NCBI GenBank assembly: GCA_902651635.1
Contig: CACRSC010000049.1
Coordinates: 190,551-247,388, forward strand
Direction of reading: 5' to 3'
Length of the DNA stretch: 56,838 bases
Source: Mastigamoeba balamuthi
Lineage: Eukaryota; Evosea; Mastigamoebida; Mastigamoebidae
The notes below the pieces were generated by a model. That model did not search any database, was not told where the DNA came from, and worked only from the letters and a program-made list of their open reading frames with translations. Below are positions 53,608 through 56,838 of the stretch, one piece after another (position 1 is the stretch's first letter; each line of letters begins with the position of its first letter). The position numbers and the translations under genes are program-made.

Positions 53608-54450
53608 CTTCTTCGATCTGGAATCGATGGTGAGACGAGGCCTCCGACAGCCAGCTCGCCGCGGACACCAGGAGCTCGTGGTAGTAACAAACGATGCGGT
53701 GTAAGGCCGCCTGGATCGCCGGCAAGTCGCCGCTGTCCCAGTGAGGGCCGCCTGTCTCTACGAAATCACGTTCGACCACCTGCCAGCACGTGCTGCGTGC
53801 GTACTGTGTGTGAGCCCTCTCCGCCCGGAGGAGAGGGGTGGCCAGGGAGAACGGGCAGCGCACGTGTGGGAGTGAGGCCAACCACGGACGGCGTCGTGGG
53901 CTGCACCATTTGAGCGACTGGGCATCACGCCTGTCGTACGTGGCGGGATGGACACCGCCGGGTGGCAGTACAGGATCGTGTCGCGGCTTCGATGTGGACC
54001 CGGCCAACGTGCTCTGATCCTATGTGCGCGGCGGCGAGGTACATACCCAGTGCCGGCTCTGGGGAATGAGGTGCAGAGGCAGAGGTCGCTCGCAACCTTG
54101 CGGAGTGCAGAACACAAATGATTCGAATCCTCTCAGTGGGTGGGATTCAACCCGTGTACCGTCGATGAGGCCTGGTCGTGTGGCCAGAGACTGCGCCCAG
54201 CCATAGATGTGCACGAGCGCTGCCAACGCCATGACGCACGAAGGCACATTGCAATGAGCAAACGCCATGCAGCGCTGATCGATGCGCGGACTGGTGGGGC
54301 CTCAGTGGTGTACATGTGGCAGCCGCACGACCTGCTGTTGCAACCCGGAGCAGGCTCACCTCCATCGTCGCAGATCGAGAGATCTGAGAGCAGGAGCGCG
54401 GGGTTGGCGCGCGGGGTAATAGAGGAACGAATAACTGTCAGTTGATGTGC
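53608..54450. other. intergenic, nothing certain
   Basis: Open frames on the minus strand (for example 54007-53600, with LPAIQAALHRIVCYYHELLV) lack family resemblance. Together with 52804-53607 this looks like a region of decayed genes. Confidence 0.4.
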
Positions 54451-54482
54451 AATATCCTGGTGGATATTTTGGATATTTGGGA
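54451..54482 (+). promoter_or_regulatory. AATATCC-TGGT-GGATATT dyad before the KCTD3-like gene
   Basis: A perfect 7-bp inverted repeat with a 4-base spacer, followed by another GGATATTTGG, about 55-70 bases before the ATG. It differs only in the spacer from the dyad inside SHK intron 2. Confidence 0.45.
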
Positions 54483-54522
54483 GGATTTGGGTCCGGGGTT
54501 AATTGCGCGGCGCCGTTTGCAC

Positions 54523-56838
54523 ATGGAGGAGCAGGAGGGCGCCTGCGCCGCTCCCGCGCTCGCTGCGCACAAGCACCGGGCCAAGGCCATCGCGCCGGTC
54601 AGCGCCTCCGTGCCCTCGCGGTCGCCGGCGTCGGCGCTGGACGAGGCGCCGCCCATCGGCCAGCGCGTCGTCAAGCTCAACATCGGCGGGCGCAGGTTCG
54701 TCACCACCGACGGCACGCTGCTCTCGGGCGGCATGTCGACGTTCTTCAGCGTCCTGCTGCTCGAGGGGCGCTTCGCCCCCGTCTTCGACGACGAGGGCGC
54801 CTACTTTATCGACCGGTACGGGCGAGGGCTCCTCTGACTCAACGCAGGCATTTCCCACTTCCAGTTCCACTGAATATCTTTTTGGATATGAAAAATCTTC
54901 GCAAAATCCGATTTCCTGATATCTCGCACCCCGCAAACAGCGACGGCGCTTGCTTCGAGCCCATTCTGACCTTCCTGAGGACGGGCCAGTTCAGCGTGCC
55001 GCCGGGCATCAGCCTGGACGCCATCTACATGGAGGCGGACTTCTACGGCCTCACGACGCTCCTGCAGCTCATCTCGGCGCGCCGCGGCGGCGGCCCGTTC
55101 TTCGTCGCCAAGCTCGAGCGGCCCCTGGCCACCCCGGACACCTCGGCCAGCGCCTCGTGCCAGCCGACGTCGTCGGGGTGCCAGACCCCGGCGCTGCCCC
55201 CGGGCGGTGCGGCGCAGCCGGAGCACCCGAGCGCCTCGCAGGTCCTGCAGAAGCTCGAGGAGCGCGACGAGCCCGGCAGGGAGCGCTGCGGGTCGTGGTA
55301 CGGCCCGTGGCAGTGGGGCGCTGGCGTGCGCGGAGTGGGGGCGCCCAAAGTGCGGGAGCTGTGCAGCGTCTCGAACATCGTCGCGGCGAGGCACCACGAC
55401 TCGATGGTGAGCTGCTGGAGGTACGAGGGCCCCGCTGCTGGGTGGCAGCCGCTGGGCCTCCCGTCCTGCGAGCTGATGGGCCGAGTCGACGGCATCGCCA
55501 TGAGGTGCTCTCCCCCCGCCGTTCTCCCCGTCAGCATCGACCTGACATCGGTACCCCTCGCAGCGAGACAAAGAACAGCATCGAGCAGATGACAAACACC
55601 TTCCTGTGCGCGTACTCGAGGTCGCACGGCCTTTTCCAGGTGTGGGACCGACTGCACGACCGCACGACGCGAGAGGCGCACGCGTACGGCGGGGGCGCCG
55701 TCAACCTCGGGATGTCGCTGCAGCACGTGCAGTTTGTCATCAACACGTGGTACCTCGTCGCGCTGTCGAGCGACGGCAGCGCCTGTAAGATTGTCGACAT
55801 GCGGAGCAGCGCGATGCCTGTCGAGACGCTGGCGACGGGCCTGCGCAGCGAGATCACGTGCGTGGCGACAGCGGACCCGCTCCTCTACGTCGGCTGCTCG
55901 GACGGGTCCGTCGCCGAGATAAAGCAGGACATCACGACGGGGTCCTGGGTGGTCGACGGCGGGGCGTTTGTGGACCCCGAGTGCGCGGCCATCACGTGCC
56001 TCAACTGCGCGGCGATCGCGGACCGCAAGGCCACGCGCATCTTCATGTGCCTGGGGACGCAGCGCGGGGCGGTGCGCCTGATGTCCAAGACGGTGCACAG
56101 CGAGGAGGGCTTCCAACTGCTGGCGTCGGTGGTCGGGCACCACACGGAGCCCATCAGGCGCGTGCTGGTCACCGAGTCGCTGGACCCCACGGGCCTGCTG
56201 TTCTCGTCGCTGTCCGAGGGCGGCTACGCGCGGGCGTGGCACTGCGACCTCGAGCAGCAGCAGCAGCAGTCGGACCGCAGCGGGCTGCTGGGCTCGGGGT
56301 CTGGCGCGGGCATCCTCGTGCAGCAGGGCGTCGTCGAGCGCGCGATGAGCATCGGGGAGCGCGCCGGGGCCATCGTCGGGGGCGCCGGGGCGCAGGCGGT
56401 CGAGAGGAGCACGTCGCACGTGGCGAGGGCGCAGCAGCTGCAGCTGCCGGGGACGGCGCGGTGCATCTGCACGATCTCGCACATCAGCTCCACGGTCGGG
56501 GGCCCGCCGTTCACCGAGCTGCTGCGGACCGAGCAGCGGGGGAGGGCGGTCACCGGGGTGGCCATCCAGAAGGACAACGTCAAGAAGGACTACGGGCAGC
56601 TGCTCGTGGCGTCGCACCCCAACCACTCGATCACCATCTACGACCTCAACGACTTCATCCTCCACAGGGACCGCGCGGGGCTGGGGCCTGCGGTGCCCGC
56701 GGGCAACGCCGGCGTGACGGTCAACCCGATCGACAGGGCTGCCGTGACGTCGTGCTGCGTCGTCTACGGCGGCTCGGTGGGCGGCAGCTTCTTCATCACG
56801 GGGCACACCACGGGCCTCCTGCAGGTGTGGGATCTCGG
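54523..56838 (+). CDS. KCTD3/SHKBP1-like BTB and WD-repeat protein (3' part beyond window)
   Basis: Exons 54523-54815, 54941-55504 and 55564 onward, open to the window end (over 700 residues). The BTB/T1 tetramerisation domain sits at about 45-150: RVVKLNIGGRRFVTTDGTLL, FFSVLLLEGRFAPVFDDEGA, YFIDRDGACFEPILTFLRTG, MEADFYGLTTLLQLI. After a Pro/Ser-rich linker come beta-propeller repeats: LCSVSNIVAARHHDSMVSCW, SRSHGLFQVWDRLHDR, LGMSLQHVQFVINTWYLVAL, GTQRGAVRLMSKTVH and, at the edge, FFITGHTTGLLQVWDL. This order is that of KCTD3 and SHKBP1. KCTD proteins often recruit targets to Cullin-3 ligases; KCTD3 modulates HCN channels in animals. Intron 1 (125 nt) interrupts the BTB domain and contains AATATC and GATATC words; intron 2 is 59 nt. 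Confidence 0.85.

Noticed and set aside
54115-54165. GATTCGAATCC and GGGATTCAACCC as a tRNA T arm
   Set aside because: No acceptor, D or anticodon arm could be built around either word on either strand.

Overview
The window looks like nuclear DNA of a GC-rich protist, most likely an amoebozoan. Genes sit on both strands without operons and carry many short spliceosomal introns (mostly 42-150 nt). There are two eukaryotic tRNA genes, and the gene set is typically eukaryotic: cytosolic-type ProRS, EI24, ALG10, MEMO, FERM, START, F-box, KCTD3-like. A kinase followed by an SH2 domain (24.7-27.2 kb) is the architecture of Dictyostelium SHK kinases; this is the main pointer to Amoebozoa. Placement any closer than that is a guess. 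All exon models were built by eye from reading frame, splice sites and known protein families; nearly all close to a whole number of codons.

Layout. 0-1.3 kb: F-box/LRR gene cut by the window edge. 1.5-11.2 kb: DUF167 protein, glycogen phosphorylase, prolyl-tRNA synthetase and a secreted GH13 alpha-amylase. 12-23.5 kb: a tandem duplication of a two-gene unit, a chymotrypsin-fold protease (plus strand) and a large C2/glycine-rich protein (minus strand). Decay is reciprocal: unit 1 keeps the protease and has a frameshifted C2 gene, unit 2 keeps the C2 gene and has a scrambled protease. 23.8-27.2 kb: a CaMK-like kinase remnant, then the SHK-type kinase. 27.4-36.7 kb: two inverted copies of a 147-residue protein gene enclose DUF4419, EI24, tRNA-Leu, FERM and secreted TPR genes. 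37.5-47.5 kb: M29-like aminopeptidase, ALG10, a membrane adenylyl cyclase, a MEMO protein with a long Pro/Ser-rich extension, tRNA-Gln and a START/zinc-ribbon protein. 47.5-49.4 kb: an AT-rich island without a recognisable gene. 49.4-52.4 kb: a thermolysin-like (M4) protease with a C-terminal GPI-type signal. 52.4-54.4 kb: decayed sequence. 54.5 kb to the end: a KCTD3/SHKBP1-like BTB-WD gene cut by the window edge.

Functional links are loose. Phosphorylase and amylase both act on alpha-glucans (intracellular glycogen; external starch or glycogen). ALG10 and the TPR protein belong to the secretory route, EI24 to ER/autophagy membranes, and cyclase and SHK kinase to signalling. The most notable points are the reciprocal decay of the duplicated unit, four GC-AG introns whose donors all start GCAC, a recurring AATATCC/GGATATT dyad shared by promoters and introns, an ACG in place of the expected EI24 start codon, and two places where a single N separates duplicated sequence (probable assembly joins).
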